Below, in pieces: positions 55,047-63,917 of a stretch of DNA of 64,000 nt. Where the stretch lies: assembly GCF_004363725.1 (NCBI RefSeq), contig NZ_SNZF01000020.1, forward strand, positions 21,873 through 85,872, read 5' to 3'. Position 1 is the first letter of the stretch. The number at the start of each line of letters is the position of its first letter. This DNA is from Aquamicrobium defluvii. GTDB lineage: Bacteria; Pseudomonadota; Alphaproteobacteria; Rhizobiales; Rhizobiaceae. A program made the translations under genes and the position numbers. The notes beneath the pieces are model-generated. The model was not told the origin of the DNA. It saw nothing but the letters and a program-made list of their open reading frames with translations, and ran no database searches.

Positions 55047-55598
55047 ATGACCAGCAATCCTCATGAACATCTACGCGCTCCCCTGTCGATCCTGCGATTC
55101 CTGCCGCCCTTTTCGGGATTGCCTCTTGGCCCCCTGCTGACCCTGTCCCTGCGCTCGCTGGCACGGCGGCGGCCAGGGCTGTTCGAGCGGCTCGGCGAAT
55201 TCGGCAAGGCGCGCTTCCTCATCGATCCGATCGACCTGCCCTTCACCTTCCATGTCGTGCCGGATGGCAGCGCCGCTCTGGTTCGCGCCGCCGGCAGGAG
55301 CGGCGAGCCTCCATCCGATGTCGTCATTCGCGGCCCGATCCTGCTTCTGCTCGGTATTCTCGATGGCACGCTGGATGGCGATGCATTGTTCTTCCACCGC
55401 GCCATTTCCGTCAGCGGCCGCACCGAAGCGGTGGTGGCGCTGCGCAACGCCATAGAGGACGCCGAGTTACGGCCCTCCGACCTGCTCGGCCTCAAAGGCA
55501 CGGCCGCCCGCCTCGCCGATTCGGGCATATTGGGCGGGCTGTCGTTCGCCCGCCAGATCGCCACCGGCGCCCATCGGCGTGAAAGGACGCAACCATGA
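55047..55598 (+). CDS. ubiT: anaerobic ubiquinone synthesis accessory factor (SCP2 domain)
   Basis: 183-residue SCP2-type lipid-binding protein (YhbT/UbiT). The sterol-carrier fold is visible in PFTFHVVPDGSAALV ... VIRGPILLLLGILDGTLDGDALFFHRAISVSG. Start at 55047 has GGAG upstream. It shares ATGA with ubiU. It belongs to the oxygen-independent ubiquinone pathway, where it is thought to bind prenylated intermediates. Confidence 0.9.
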   Translation: MTSNPHEHLRAPLSILRFLPPFSGLPLGPLLTLSLRSLARRRPGLFERLGEFGKARFLIDPIDLPFTFHVVPDGSAALVRAAGRSGEPPSDVVIRGPILLLLGILDGTLDGDALFFHRAISVSGRTEAVVALRNAIEDAELRPSDLLGLKGTAARLADSGILGGLSFARQIATGAHRRERTQP

Positions 55599-56596
55599 CG
55601 ACAAGCGGCAGGATGGAACTCGTCTGCCCCGCCGGCACGCCTTCGGCGCTACGGGCCGCCGTGCAGGCGGGGGCGGATTCGATCTATTGCGGTTTCCGCG
55701 ACGAGACCAATGCGCGCAATTTTCCCGGCCTCAATTTCTCGCCGCAGGAACTGGCCGAAGGCATCCGTTTCGCCCATGCGCATGGCAGCAAGGTGCTGGT
55801 CGCCATCAACACCTTCGCGCGCGCCGGCGACACCGATCCGTGGCGCCACGCCGCCGACACGGCTGCGGCCTGCGGGGCCGATGCGGTGATCGCCGCCGAC
55901 ATCGCCGTGCTCGATCACATGGCCACCCAGCACCCCGGCACCCGCCTGCACCTGTCCGTGCAGGCCGCCGCAGCGACGCCGGAATCGATCGGCTTCTACG
56001 CCGACGCCTTCAATGTGCGCCGCGTGGTGCTGCCGCGCGTGCTGTCCGTGCAGGAGATCGCCGCCCTCAACCGCCTCATCAAGGTCGAGACCGAAGCCTT
56101 CGTGTTCGGCGGGCTGTGCGTGATGATCGAGGGCCGCTGCTACCTCTCCTCCTACGCCGCCGGGCGCTCGCCCAATCTCAACGGCGTCTGCTCGCCGCCC
56201 GAGATGGTGAGCTATGACGAGGACCGCGAAGGCACCGCCGCGCGGCTCGCCGGCTTCACCATCGACCGCTACGCGCCGGGCGAGCCGGCCGGCTACCCGA
56301 CGCTGTGCAAGGGCAGGTTCAAGGCGGGGGACAAGGCCGGCTATCTGTTCGAGGACCCGGTCAGCCTCAATGCCGGCAGCATGATCGTGGCGTTCAAGGC
56401 CGCCGGCGTCACCGCCCTGAAGATCGAGGGGCGCCAGCGCGGCAAGGGCTATGTCACCGAGGTGGTGCGCGCTTTCCGGAAAGCGGTCGATGCCGCCGAG
56501 CAGGGCCATGACGCGACGGAGATCGACAACATCCTCGCCGGCCTGTCCGAAGGCGGACGCCAGACCACCGGCGCCTACCGCAAGATCTGGAGATAG
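55595..56596 (+). CDS. ubiU: O2-independent ubiquinone hydroxylation protein UbiU
   Basis: 333-residue U32-family protein that, with UbiV, hydroxylates ubiquinone precursors without oxygen. The four 4Fe-4S cysteines occur as C-x6-C (CVMIEGRC), then C 17 residues on (GVCSPP), then C 39 further (TLCKGRF), the spacing I know from E. coli UbiU. Three bases separate it from ubiV. Confidence 0.93.
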   Translation: MTTSGRMELVCPAGTPSALRAAVQAGADSIYCGFRDETNARNFPGLNFSPQELAEGIRFAHAHGSKVLVAINTFARAGDTDPWRHAADTAAACGADAVIAADIAVLDHMATQHPGTRLHLSVQAAAATPESIGFYADAFNVRRVVLPRVLSVQEIAALNRLIKVETEAFVFGGLCVMIEGRCYLSSYAAGRSPNLNGVCSPPEMVSYDEDREGTAARLAGFTIDRYAPGEPAGYPTLCKGRFKAGDKAGYLFEDPVSLNAGSMIVAFKAAGVTALKIEGRQRGKGYVTEVVRAFRKAVDAAEQGHDATEIDNILAGLSEGGRQTTGAYRKIWR

Positions 56597-56599
56597 GCC

Positions 56600-57499
56600 A
56601 TGGCACGGGTCGCCCTGACGCTCGGACCGCTGTTCTTCCACTGGCCGGCCGAGCGGCTGCGCAATTTCTATTTCCGCATCGCCGACGAAACGTCTCTGGA
56701 GCGCGTCCATGTCGGCGAGGTCGTATGCGGCAAGCGCATGCCGTTTTCCGATCCCGTCTGGCCCGAAATCATCGAAAGACTGGAGCGCGGCGGCAAGGAG
56801 GTGGTGCTTTCCACGCTGGCCGCTCCGGCCACGGTGCGCGAACGCAAGGCCATCGCCGAACTGTGCGCGGACGGACGGCTGGTCGAGATCAACGACATCA
56901 CCGCCCTGCCCGCCCGCAGCGGCAGGCCCTTCGTCACCGGCCCGTTCCTCAACGTCTACAACGAGGCGACGGCGCGCTTCCTCGCACGTCACGGCGCCGC
57001 CACCATCTGCCCGCCGGTCGAGCTGTCGCTGGACACGGTGGGCACCATCGCCGGCGCCTGTCCAGAGGTCGGGTTCGAGCTGTTCGCCTTCGGTCGTCTG
57101 CCGCTGGCGCTGTCGGGCCGCTGCTACCACGCAAGGCTGCACGGGCTGCACAAGGATTCGTGCCAGTTCACCTGCGAGCAGGACCCGGACGGGCTGGCGG
57201 TCGATACGCTGGACGATCAGCCCTTCCTCGCCATCAACGGCGTGCAGACGCTGTCGGCACAGATACATTCCCTGCTGGTGGAGCCTGCCGAACTGGCTGC
57301 CCGAAACATCCGGAGGCTGCGGCTTTCACCGCATGGCTGCGACATGGTGGAGGTGGCGCGGACCTATCGGGACCTTGTCGAGGAGCGGCAGGACCCGGAA
57401 GGCGCCCGCTTCGTGCTGTCCTGCCTCGAGCTGCCGGGAACGCTCGTCGACGGTTATGCGCATGGCCTGGCCGGATCGCAGCTGGCAGCCCGGGCCTGA
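56600..57499 (+). CDS. ubiV: O2-independent ubiquinone hydroxylation protein UbiV
   Basis: 299-residue partner of UbiU (U32 family). The cluster cysteines are in HVGEVVCGKRM and in CYHARLHGLHKDSCQFTC (C-x12-C-x3-C), matching UbiV spacing. It likely forms the UbiUV heterodimer in the cytoplasm during anaerobic growth, supplying the quinone used by NarI. The mog gene follows after ten bases. Confidence 0.93.
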   Translation: MARVALTLGPLFFHWPAERLRNFYFRIADETSLERVHVGEVVCGKRMPFSDPVWPEIIERLERGGKEVVLSTLAAPATVRERKAIAELCADGRLVEINDITALPARSGRPFVTGPFLNVYNEATARFLARHGAATICPPVELSLDTVGTIAGACPEVGFELFAFGRLPLALSGRCYHARLHGLHKDSCQFTCEQDPDGLAVDTLDDQPFLAINGVQTLSAQIHSLLVEPAELAARNIRRLRLSPHGCDMVEVARTYRDLVEERQDPEGARFVLSCLELPGTLVDGYAHGLAGSQLAARA

Positions 57500-57509
57500 A
57501 ACGACCGTC

Positions 57510-58016
57510 ATGACCCGCATCGCCATCCTGACCGTGTCGGACCGCGCCAGCCGCGGCGAATATGAAGATCTTGGCGGCCCGGCCGTCGAAGGCTGGATGC
57601 GTGCCGCCATTGCAAACCGGTGCGAATACATGCGTCGCGTTGTGCCGGACGGGCTGGAAAGCGTGCGGAACGCGCTGGTGCAGCTCTGTGACGATGCCGG
57701 CGCCGACCTGGTCCTGACCACGGGTGGCACGGGCCCTTCACCGCGGGACCTCACGCCTGAAGCCATGCGCGCGGTCATGACGAAGGAATTGCCGGGCTTC
57801 GGCGAACTGATGCGCCGGGCAAGCCTGGCGCAGGTCCCGACAGCTATCCTTTCGCGTCAGACCGCCGGTGTGCGGGGCCGCACGCTCATCATCAACCTGC
57901 CGGGCAAGCCATCGGCCATCGACGTGTGCCTCGGCGCCGTCTTCCCCGCCGTGCCGTATTGTCTGGAGCTGATCGGCGCGGGACGTATCGAGCTGGCGGG
58001 CAATACGGCCCCCTGA
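57510..58016 (+). CDS. mog: molybdopterin adenylyltransferase (Mog/MoaB family)
   Basis: 168 residues: AILTVSDRASRGEYEDLGGP, TTGGTGPSPRDLTPEA and INLPGKPSAIDVCLG are the family motifs. It adenylates molybdopterin before MoeA adds molybdenum. ATG at 57510; the same frame is open back through ubiV but that is a shadow. Last gene of the ubiTUV unit, linking quinone and cofactor supply. Confidence 0.93.
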   Translation: MTRIAILTVSDRASRGEYEDLGGPAVEGWMRAAIANRCEYMRRVVPDGLESVRNALVQLCDDAGADLVLTTGGTGPSPRDLTPEAMRAVMTKELPGFGELMRRASLAQVPTAILSRQTAGVRGRTLIINLPGKPSAIDVCLGAVFPAVPYCLELIGAGRIELAGNTAP

Positions 58017-58147
58017 CACTCCAGACCCTGGTCTTCCCATCGCAATGCCTGGCGCGCCTGGAGCAAGTGCGCTTCGACGATGACCCGGAGTTTATCGCCG
58101 GACGGTGCAGGAATGGATCGCCGCCGTCGGAGCGAGGACCGCCTGCA

Positions 58148-58251
58148 TAGAGCATTTTGCAGCCAAATGGAAACATTTGGCGTTGCACAAATGCAGTATA
58201 AACAAACATTTAGATCATTTCATCGATTCCGTGAAGCGATGAAATGATCTA
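58148..58251 (+). repeat. 104-base inverted repeat, left copy
   Basis: Matches the reverse complement of 63804-63907 with about six mismatches over 104 bases. It contains two nested palindromes: CCAAATG-GAAA-CATTTGG, and a 15-base perfect stem TAGATCATTTCATCG / CGATGAAATGATCTA with an 11-base loop. Looks like a mobile palindromic intergenic element (MITE or REP type). Confidence 0.85.
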
Positions 58252-58294
58252 GCGCCGGGAAGCCCAGGGGAGAACGGCTACGGCGAAAATCTCC

Positions 58295-58415
58295 ACTCAC
58301 GGCGGCGCGATGAACTGCCCACGGCGAGAGCTTCAACAGTCTCGCAGAGGCCAGGACCGTCATCGAGGCATGGCGGCACCATTGCCACCTTCCAGATTCG
58401 CTCCTTGCGCTCTAA
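58295..58415 (+). pseudogene. IS3-family transposase OrfB remnant
   Basis: A C-terminal piece of an IS3-type transposase: RDELP in one frame, then, after a frameshift, HGESFNSLAEARTVIEAWRH in another, ending at TAA 58413-58415. The rest of the element, including the catalytic DDE residues and the ends, is missing. It lies between the left repeat and the end of the RND permease gene. Confidence 0.7.
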
Positions 58416-61400
58416 GTTCCTGTTTTTATGCATGCCGTTGCCCTGTCTCCCCTCAGCACGACATAGATCGCCGGAATGACCAGCACGGTCAGCGCCGTAG
58501 AGGAAGCGAGCCCGAACAGGAGCGAGATCGCGAGGCCCTGGAAGATCGGATCGGTCAGGATCACGGCGGCACCGATCATGGCGGCGATCGCCGTGAGCAG
58601 AATCGGCTTGAAACGGATCGCACCGGCTTCCAGGAGGACGTCGATCAGCTTCCGATCGGGTCGGCGGGTGTGGCGGATGAAATCCACCAGCAGGATCGAG
58701 TTGCGCACGATGATGCCGGCGAGCGCAATGAAGCCGATCATGGAAGTCGCCGTAAACGGAGCGCCGAACAGCCAGTGTCCGCCGAGGATGCCGATAAAGG
58801 TCAGGGGAATCGGCGTCAGAATGACCAGCGGCAACCTGAACGAGCCGAACTGGGCGACGACGAGGATATAGATCCCAAGGATAGCCACCATGAAGGCCGC
58901 ACCCATGTCACGGAACGTCACCCAGGTAACTTCCCACTCACCGTCCCAAAGAAGCGTCGGATGAGATTCGTCGTCAGGCTGGCCATGCAGCACGATCGCC
59001 GGCCTTGGCAGGTCACCCCAATCGATGGTGTCGATCGCCTCCTGCACGGCGAGCATGCCGTAGATCGGCGCTTCATAAGCGCCGGCAAGCTCCGCCATCA
59101 CCATCTCGGCGGCCCGGCCGTTGTGCCGGAAGATCGGGTAGGATGCGGCCTCATGGCTGACGCTGACGACGTCGCCGAGCTCGATCACCCCGCGCGCGCC
59201 GGGCAAGGCGTTGGCCGGAACCGGGGTTGCCAGCGCCCGTTCGCCGATCGTGGCATGTGCCTTGGGCATCGCAAGCCGGATCGGGATCGGCTGGCGGCCG
59301 CCGCCGCGGTGCGAATAGCCGACGGTCGAGCCGCCATAGAGATAGCGCAACGTGTCATAGACATCCGATTGCTCGACCCGGTAATATTCGAGATTGTCCT
59401 GATCGATGGCGAGGCGCACCCGCTCAGGCTGGTTGCGGTAGCTGTCGTCGACGTCGACGATGAAGGGTACGCTCTCGAAGGCTTCCCGCACCTTGCCGGC
59501 GACGGCGCGCCGGGTCTGCGGGTCCGGGCCGTAGATCTCGGCCAGCAGCGTGCCGATCACCGGCGGCCCGGGCGGCGGCTCCACCACCTTCACCACGGTG
59601 CCCTCCGGCAGGCCGAGATCCTTGATCCGGTCGCGCATATCGAGTGCGATCGCATGGCTTGCCCGGTCGCGTTCGCCCTTGGCCGAAAGGTTCACCGCGA
59701 CCTGTCCCTGCTCGGGATTGCCCCGCAGATAATAGTGACGCACCAGCCCGTTGAAATCGAAAGGCGCGGCCGTGCCGGCATAGGTCTGGAAGGAGACGAT
59801 CTCCGGAACCCCGGCAAGCCTGTCGACCACGGATTGCAATGCCCGGTCGGTATCTTCGACAGAGGAGCCCTTGGGCAGGTCGAGGACGACCTGGAGATCG
59901 GACTTGTTGTCGAACGGAAGCAGCTTGACCGTCACATCCTGCGTGTAGAGAAGCCCGAGCGAGGCGAATGTCGCCACCCCGACCGCGAGCAGGAACGCCC
60001 AGGCGCGTGCGCGGCTTGCAAGAACCGGACGCGCAACCGCGACATAAAGGCGTCCGAGGCGGCCGCCGCCCGCCTCCCCGTGGGCGGTTGCGGAACCGCC
60101 TTCCCCATGCGGCGGACCGGGGTGTTCCTTGCCGATCCTGATCATGAGCCACGGCGTCAGCATCACGGCGACGAAGAACGAGAACAGCATGGCCGCCGAG
60201 GCGTTGGCGGGAATAGGGCTCATATAGGGGCCCATCATGCCTGAGACGAACAGCATGGGCAGGAGCGCGGCGACCACCGTGAGCGTGGCGACGATCGTCG
60301 GGTTGCCGACCTCGGCAACGGCGTCTATGGCCGCCTGAATGCGTGTGCGGCCGTCCTGCATGGCCCAGTGGCGGGCAATGTTCTCGATAACGACGATGGC
60401 GTCGTCGACAAGGATGCCAATCGAGAAGATCAGGGCGAAAAGCGAGACGCGGTTGAGAGTATAGCCCATGATCCAGGACGCGAAGAGCGTGAGCAGGATG
60501 GTCGTCGGAATGACGACGGCGACCACAAGCGCCTCGCGCCAGCCAATGGCGACCGCGACCAGCAAGACGATCGAGACAGTCGCGAGCCCAAGGTGGAAGA
60601 GCAGCTCATTGGCTTTCTCGTCGGCCGTTTCGCCATAGTTGCGTGTGACCGTCATTTCCACGTCGGCCGGAAAAATCTGGCCGCGCACCTGCTCCAGCCT
60701 GTGCAGGATCTCCTCTGCGATCACGACGGCATTGGTGCCGGGACGCTTGGCGATCGCGAGAGAGACGGCAGCGGCACGTTCAAGCCCTTCCCCGACCCGA
60801 CGGACATCGGTCACCCGGTTTTCGGCCGGCGAGGTGGCCAGGATGACGCTGGCCACATCCCGGACATAGACGGGACGGCCATCCCGGGCCGTCAGCAGGA
60901 GATTGCCGATCTCGGGCAATGTCTGAAGGGTCTGGCCCGCGATGAGAGGGTGCTGGCCGCCTTCGTCGCGGATCGTACCGACCCGGAACGAGCGATTGGC
61001 GCCTTCGATCTTGGCGACGAGCTGCTGAAGGGTGATGCCGAAGAGGGAAAGCCGCTCCGGATCCGGCTCGACGCGGAACTGTTCGGGTTGTTCCCCGACG
61101 ATGTAAGTGAGCCCGATGTCGGACAGCTTGGACACTTCCACCTGAAGCTCGCGGGCGAGGCGGGTGAGGTCGTTTGCGGTCCAGCGCCCGGCAGCCTGCG
61201 GGCCCGGACGCAAGGTGACGACGACGATCGCGACATCATCGATGCCACGACCGACGATCAGCGGCTCGGGGATGCCGACCGGGATGCGATCCATGTTGGC
61301 GCGAACCTTGTCATGAATCCTCAGTATCGCGGCGTCGGAATCGGTTCCGACCTCGAAGCGGGCGGTGACGAGCGCCCCGTCGTCATCGGTCTGCGAGTAG

Positions 61401-61654
61401 ACGTGCTCCACCCCGTCAATGCTCTTGACGATAGTTTCGAGCGGCTCCGTGACGAGCTTGACGGCGTCTTCCGCCCTCAGGCCGTTGGCGTTGACATGAA
61501 TGTCCACCATCGGCACGGAGATTTGCGGTTCCTCCTCTCGCGGCAGCGTGACGAGGGCAATGAGGCCAAGGGCAAGCGCGGCCAACAGGAAGAGCGGCGT
61601 GAGCGGCGAGACGATAAAGGCGCGGGTAAGGCCGCCTGCGATTCCAGGCTTCAT
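58412..61654 (-). CDS. RND-family efflux transporter permease
   Basis: 1080-residue inner-membrane RND pump with the usual layout: TM1, a large periplasmic loop, TM2-6, TM7, a second loop and TM8-12. Proton-relay residues are in GILVDDAIVVIENIARHWA. LALGLIALVTLPREEEPQIS marks the first helix and the adjoining porter region. Coupled by ATGA to the adaptor gene. Substrate unknown; the regulator suggests sulfur-stress-linked compounds. The 3' end touches the IS3 remnant, but the protein has a normal length. Confidence 0.92.
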   Translation of the reverse strand: MKPGIAGGLTRAFIVSPLTPLFLLAALALGLIALVTLPREEEPQISVPMVDIHVNANGLRAEDAVKLVTEPLETIVKSIDGVEHVYSQTDDDGALVTARFEVGTDSDAAILRIHDKVRANMDRIPVGIPEPLIVGRGIDDVAIVVVTLRPGPQAAGRWTANDLTRLARELQVEVSKLSDIGLTYIVGEQPEQFRVEPDPERLSLFGITLQQLVAKIEGANRSFRVGTIRDEGGQHPLIAGQTLQTLPEIGNLLLTARDGRPVYVRDVASVILATSPAENRVTDVRRVGEGLERAAAVSLAIAKRPGTNAVVIAEEILHRLEQVRGQIFPADVEMTVTRNYGETADEKANELLFHLGLATVSIVLLVAVAIGWREALVVAVVIPTTILLTLFASWIMGYTLNRVSLFALIFSIGILVDDAIVVIENIARHWAMQDGRTRIQAAIDAVAEVGNPTIVATLTVVAALLPMLFVSGMMGPYMSPIPANASAAMLFSFFVAVMLTPWLMIRIGKEHPGPPHGEGGSATAHGEAGGGRLGRLYVAVARPVLASRARAWAFLLAVGVATFASLGLLYTQDVTVKLLPFDNKSDLQVVLDLPKGSSVEDTDRALQSVVDRLAGVPEIVSFQTYAGTAAPFDFNGLVRHYYLRGNPEQGQVAVNLSAKGERDRASHAIALDMRDRIKDLGLPEGTVVKVVEPPPGPPVIGTLLAEIYGPDPQTRRAVAGKVREAFESVPFIVDVDDSYRNQPERVRLAIDQDNLEYYRVEQSDVYDTLRYLYGGSTVGYSHRGGGRQPIPIRLAMPKAHATIGERALATPVPANALPGARGVIELGDVVSVSHEAASYPIFRHNGRAAEMVMAELAGAYEAPIYGMLAVQEAIDTIDWGDLPRPAIVLHGQPDDESHPTLLWDGEWEVTWVTFRDMGAAFMVAILGIYILVVAQFGSFRLPLVILTPIPLTFIGILGGHWLFGAPFTATSMIGFIALAGIIVRNSILLVDFIRHTRRPDRKLIDVLLEAGAIRFKPILLTAIAAMIGAAVILTDPIFQGLAISLLFGLASSTALTVLVIPAIYVVLRGDRATACIKTGT

Positions 61655-62661
61655 GGCAGCACTACCCGGTCGCCGGCGCGCAATCCGGAAAGAACCTCGA
61701 TGCGCCTTGCATCATCGTCCCCGACGATCTCGCCAAGGATCACGGCGACATCCATTTCGCCGTTGTCCGCGGCGAGGCGCACATAGTCGATGCCATGCAC
61801 CGTGCGGACTGCTTCGGGCGGGACGGCAAGTGCGGATCGCTTTCCCACCGGGATTGACACGAGCGTGCGCTCGTTGACGAAATAGTCGCCAATGCCCTCG
61901 ATCTCGACGTCGGCGGACACGCGTCCGTCGGCAATTTCCGGATAAACCTTGCTGATGCGGCCCGAATGCACGGCTGGAAGCTCGCCGATGTCCTGCACCA
62001 GGCCTCGCTCGCCAATGGCGACCTCTGCGCCTTCCACGATCTCGGCAGCATGTCGTTCCGGCAAGGAAAGGCGCAGGTAATATGGACCCGGCGCGATGCG
62101 GGCCACATTCTCGCCGGCCATGACGACAGATCCGAGGGTTACGGGGACAGTAAGAACCCGGCCCGTTGCCGGAGCAAGAACCTCACCTTCCTTCGCACTT
62201 TGCTCGACGACCGCCTTTTCCGCCACCGCAGCTGCGACCTGATTGGTGGCGACCTCGAACTGCGTCCGGGCCTGATCGACGCGGGTCTGGGTTCCGGTGC
62301 CGGAAGCCCGCAGCTGCTCGGCGCGTTCGAGCTCGAGCCGAGCGTTCTCAAGTTGCGAGTTGAGCGCTTCGAGGCGGGCGTCGGCAGCCCTCAATTGCAG
62401 GGCCAGCTTGTCGTCGACGACCAGCGCAAGGACCTCGCCCTTGGTGACATGATCGCCCTCGCTGACGCGAACGTCCTGCACGACACCGCCGATCCGGGCG
62501 CGGCCCGGCACGACGATCCGGCTTTCGACGCGTCCGAAGACCGCCTTCATCTCGGCAACCATCAGGGGCTGCACAAGGAATTCGCCGGCCAGTGATGTCG
62601 AGACGACAAGAGGTGCCGCCGCGACAACGGCAGCGGCAAGGCGGACAGCAGCTCGAACCAT
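61651..62661 (-). CDS. RND efflux periplasmic adaptor (membrane fusion protein)
   Basis: 336 residues: signal peptide RLAAAVVAAAPLVVSTSLAG, barrel-sandwich halves (GGVVQDVRVSEGDHVTKGE and LAPATGRVLTVPVTLGSVV), a coiled-coil hairpin between them (ELERAEQLRASGTGTQTRVD), and a beta-barrel domain. Links the permease to an outer-membrane channel, which is not encoded here. Follows the DUF2892 gene by 76 bases on the same strand. Confidence 0.9.
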   Translation of the reverse strand: MVRAAVRLAAAVVAAAPLVVSTSLAGEFLVQPLMVAEMKAVFGRVESRIVVPGRARIGGVVQDVRVSEGDHVTKGEVLALVVDDKLALQLRAADARLEALNSQLENARLELERAEQLRASGTGTQTRVDQARTQFEVATNQVAAAVAEKAVVEQSAKEGEVLAPATGRVLTVPVTLGSVVMAGENVARIAPGPYYLRLSLPERHAAEIVEGAEVAIGERGLVQDIGELPAVHSGRISKVYPEIADGRVSADVEIEGIGDYFVNERTLVSIPVGKRSALAVPPEAVRTVHGIDYVRLAADNGEMDVAVILGEIVGDDDARRIEVLSGLRAGDRVVLP

Positions 62662-62737
62662 GGATCTAACGCTCTTTCAGACAGCAATCTCAAGGGCTGC
62701 GCCGCTTGAGATTGCGGCAAGGGTGGGGTTGCTACGC

Positions 62738-62941
62738 CTACTCGAACGCGCAGCCCGTCTTTACGCCGAGCTTTCGGAAGACTATCGCTGCGGGGCAGAA
62801 GCCGGTGAGCGATGCCTGCAACAGATTCAGGCCGACAAAGGCATTCAACAGGAACCACCAGGGCGACACGTAAAAGCCGAGCGCAAGGGACACGAGAACC
62901 ATGAACCCCGCGAACATCATCACCGCACGATCAAGTGTCAT
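62738..62941 (-). CDS. DUF2892 small membrane protein
   Basis: 67 residues, two hydrophobic helices (VMMFAGFMVLVSLALGFYV and WWFLLNAFVGLNLLQASL) and two cysteines in GFCPAAIVF and KTGCAFE. This matches the DUF2892 family, the membrane part of YgaP-like rhodaneses and common in BigR-controlled sulfide-detoxification operons. It starts divergently from the ArsR-type regulator and leads the RND genes. Confidence 0.85.
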   Translation of the reverse strand: MTLDRAVMMFAGFMVLVSLALGFYVSPWWFLLNAFVGLNLLQASLTGFCPAAIVFRKLGVKTGCAFE

Positions 62942-63073
62942 TTGAGCATTCCTTCTGTTGCCTGAGCCCACTGTGCGATCACACGCACGGGTTTCGCATT
63001 GATCCGGCTTCAAGGCGGCCGGACCAATGGCGGTCCTGCGATGCGCACGATCATGGAAAATCGTACCTTGCAT

Positions 63074-63114
63074 ATAACATTCAAAAATCATAAATTCAAG
63101 AGTATGAATGTTAT
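63074..63114. promoter_or_regulatory. AT-rich inverted repeat operator of the ArsR-type regulator
   Basis: Perfect 9-base arms ATAACATTC (63074-63082) and GAATGTTAT (63106-63114) enclose an AT-rich 23-base centre. The downstream arm spans the chosen start codon. It probably lets the regulator repress both itself and the divergent DUF2892-RND genes. Confidence 0.6.
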
Positions 63115-63454
63115 GGATATGGCTCCCGCTGCCGAATCCGCTGCCGAGCTGATGCGCAGCCTTTCGCATCCGCAGCGTCTGCTGGTGCTTTGCGCCCTGG
63201 TGGATGGCGAGAAGTCGGTTGCCGAATTGCGCCAGGAGCTCGAGATCGAACAGGTGCCGATGTCACAGCAGCTGATGCGCCTGAGAGCGGACGGCCTCGT
63301 CGAGGCACGCCGCGAGGGAACGACCGTCTTCTACAGCATTACGCGGCCACAGGTCCTGACCGTGATCAATGCGCTCCACACCGCCTATTGCCAAAGGGAG
63401 CCGCCACGGGGCCGGCACGACGGCCAGACAGAAAGCGATGTGGCTGACGACTGA
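63104..63454 (+). CDS. ArsR-family regulator of BigR/SqrR (persulfide-sensing) type
   Basis: 116 residues from the ATG at 63104 (the frame is open from upstream starts such as 63041). Winged helix with LMRSLSHPQRLLVLCALVDG, recognition segment EQVPMSQQLMRLRADGLVEA and wing REGTTVFYSI. Two cysteines, at about positions 30 and 96, are 66 residues apart, as in BigR and SqrR, where they form a tetrasulfide bridge when exposed to sulfide. Divergent from DUF2892-RND. Metal-sensing ArsR motifs (ELCVCDL type) are absent. Confidence 0.85.
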   Translation: MNVMDMAPAAESAAELMRSLSHPQRLLVLCALVDGEKSVAELRQELEIEQVPMSQQLMRLRADGLVEARREGTTVFYSITRPQVLTVINALHTAYCQREPPRGRHDGQTESDVADD

Positions 63455-63539
63455 CTGCCGGATGGCGGGAACCTTCACGATTCCCTGCAGCCCACAAAAT
63501 GGCAGGAACCATCGGGGCCGCTCAGCTCCGTCAGGCAGC

Positions 63540-63811
63540 CATGCGGCCGTACTCATGCCCGGTAACGCTGTGCATGCCCTTTCGGCAAGGAATGATCGGC
63601 CCGATCCATGACGGCGCCCTTCACTTCGGTCAGATGGAAGGCGATGCCGGCATCCTTCAGGCGGCGATTCATCTCCTCAAGGCTTTCCAGCGCTGGCGTC
63701 GATGGCATTGACCGCCGAACACATCAGCACCACGTGGCGAACGTCGGGACGCTCGGCCACGAGCTCGGCGATGCGGTCCTCAAGATACCGGCTGTTGGCG
63801 CAATAGATCAT
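63540..63811 (-). pseudogene. SulP-family STAS domain remnant
   Basis: A C-terminal STAS piece: IYCANSRYLEDRIAELVAER, then PDVRHVVLMCSAVNAIDAS in one frame, then SLEEMNRRLKDAGIAFHL, TEVKGAVMD in another after a frameshift near 63690. The upstream (transmembrane) part is missing, cut exactly where the right 104-base repeat begins. SulP transporters belong to BigR-type sulfide clusters, so it probably was part of this module. Confidence 0.7.
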
Positions 63812-63907
63812 TTCATCGTTTCTCCGAATCGATGAAATGATCTAACTATTTGTTTATACTGCATTTGTGCGACGCCAAATGTTTCCATTTGGCTGCAAAA
63901 TGCTCTA
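63804..63907 (-). repeat. 104-base inverted repeat, right copy
   Basis: Reverse-complement partner of 58148-58251, equal in length, with about six differences. It joins the truncated STAS remnant on its left and abuts the end of an IS5-type element on its right (GCTCTA then GGGTCGAGACTC). Confidence 0.85.
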
Positions 63908-63917
63908 GGGTCGAGAC

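Noticed and set aside
54867..55070. N-terminal extension of the DUF6455-type gene
   Set aside because: The ATG at 54866 has an ideal ribosome binding site, and the extension overlaps the ubiT upstream region with no family similarity.
58017..58147. Possible small gene after mog
   Set aside because: A short frame is open but shows no start signal or family match.
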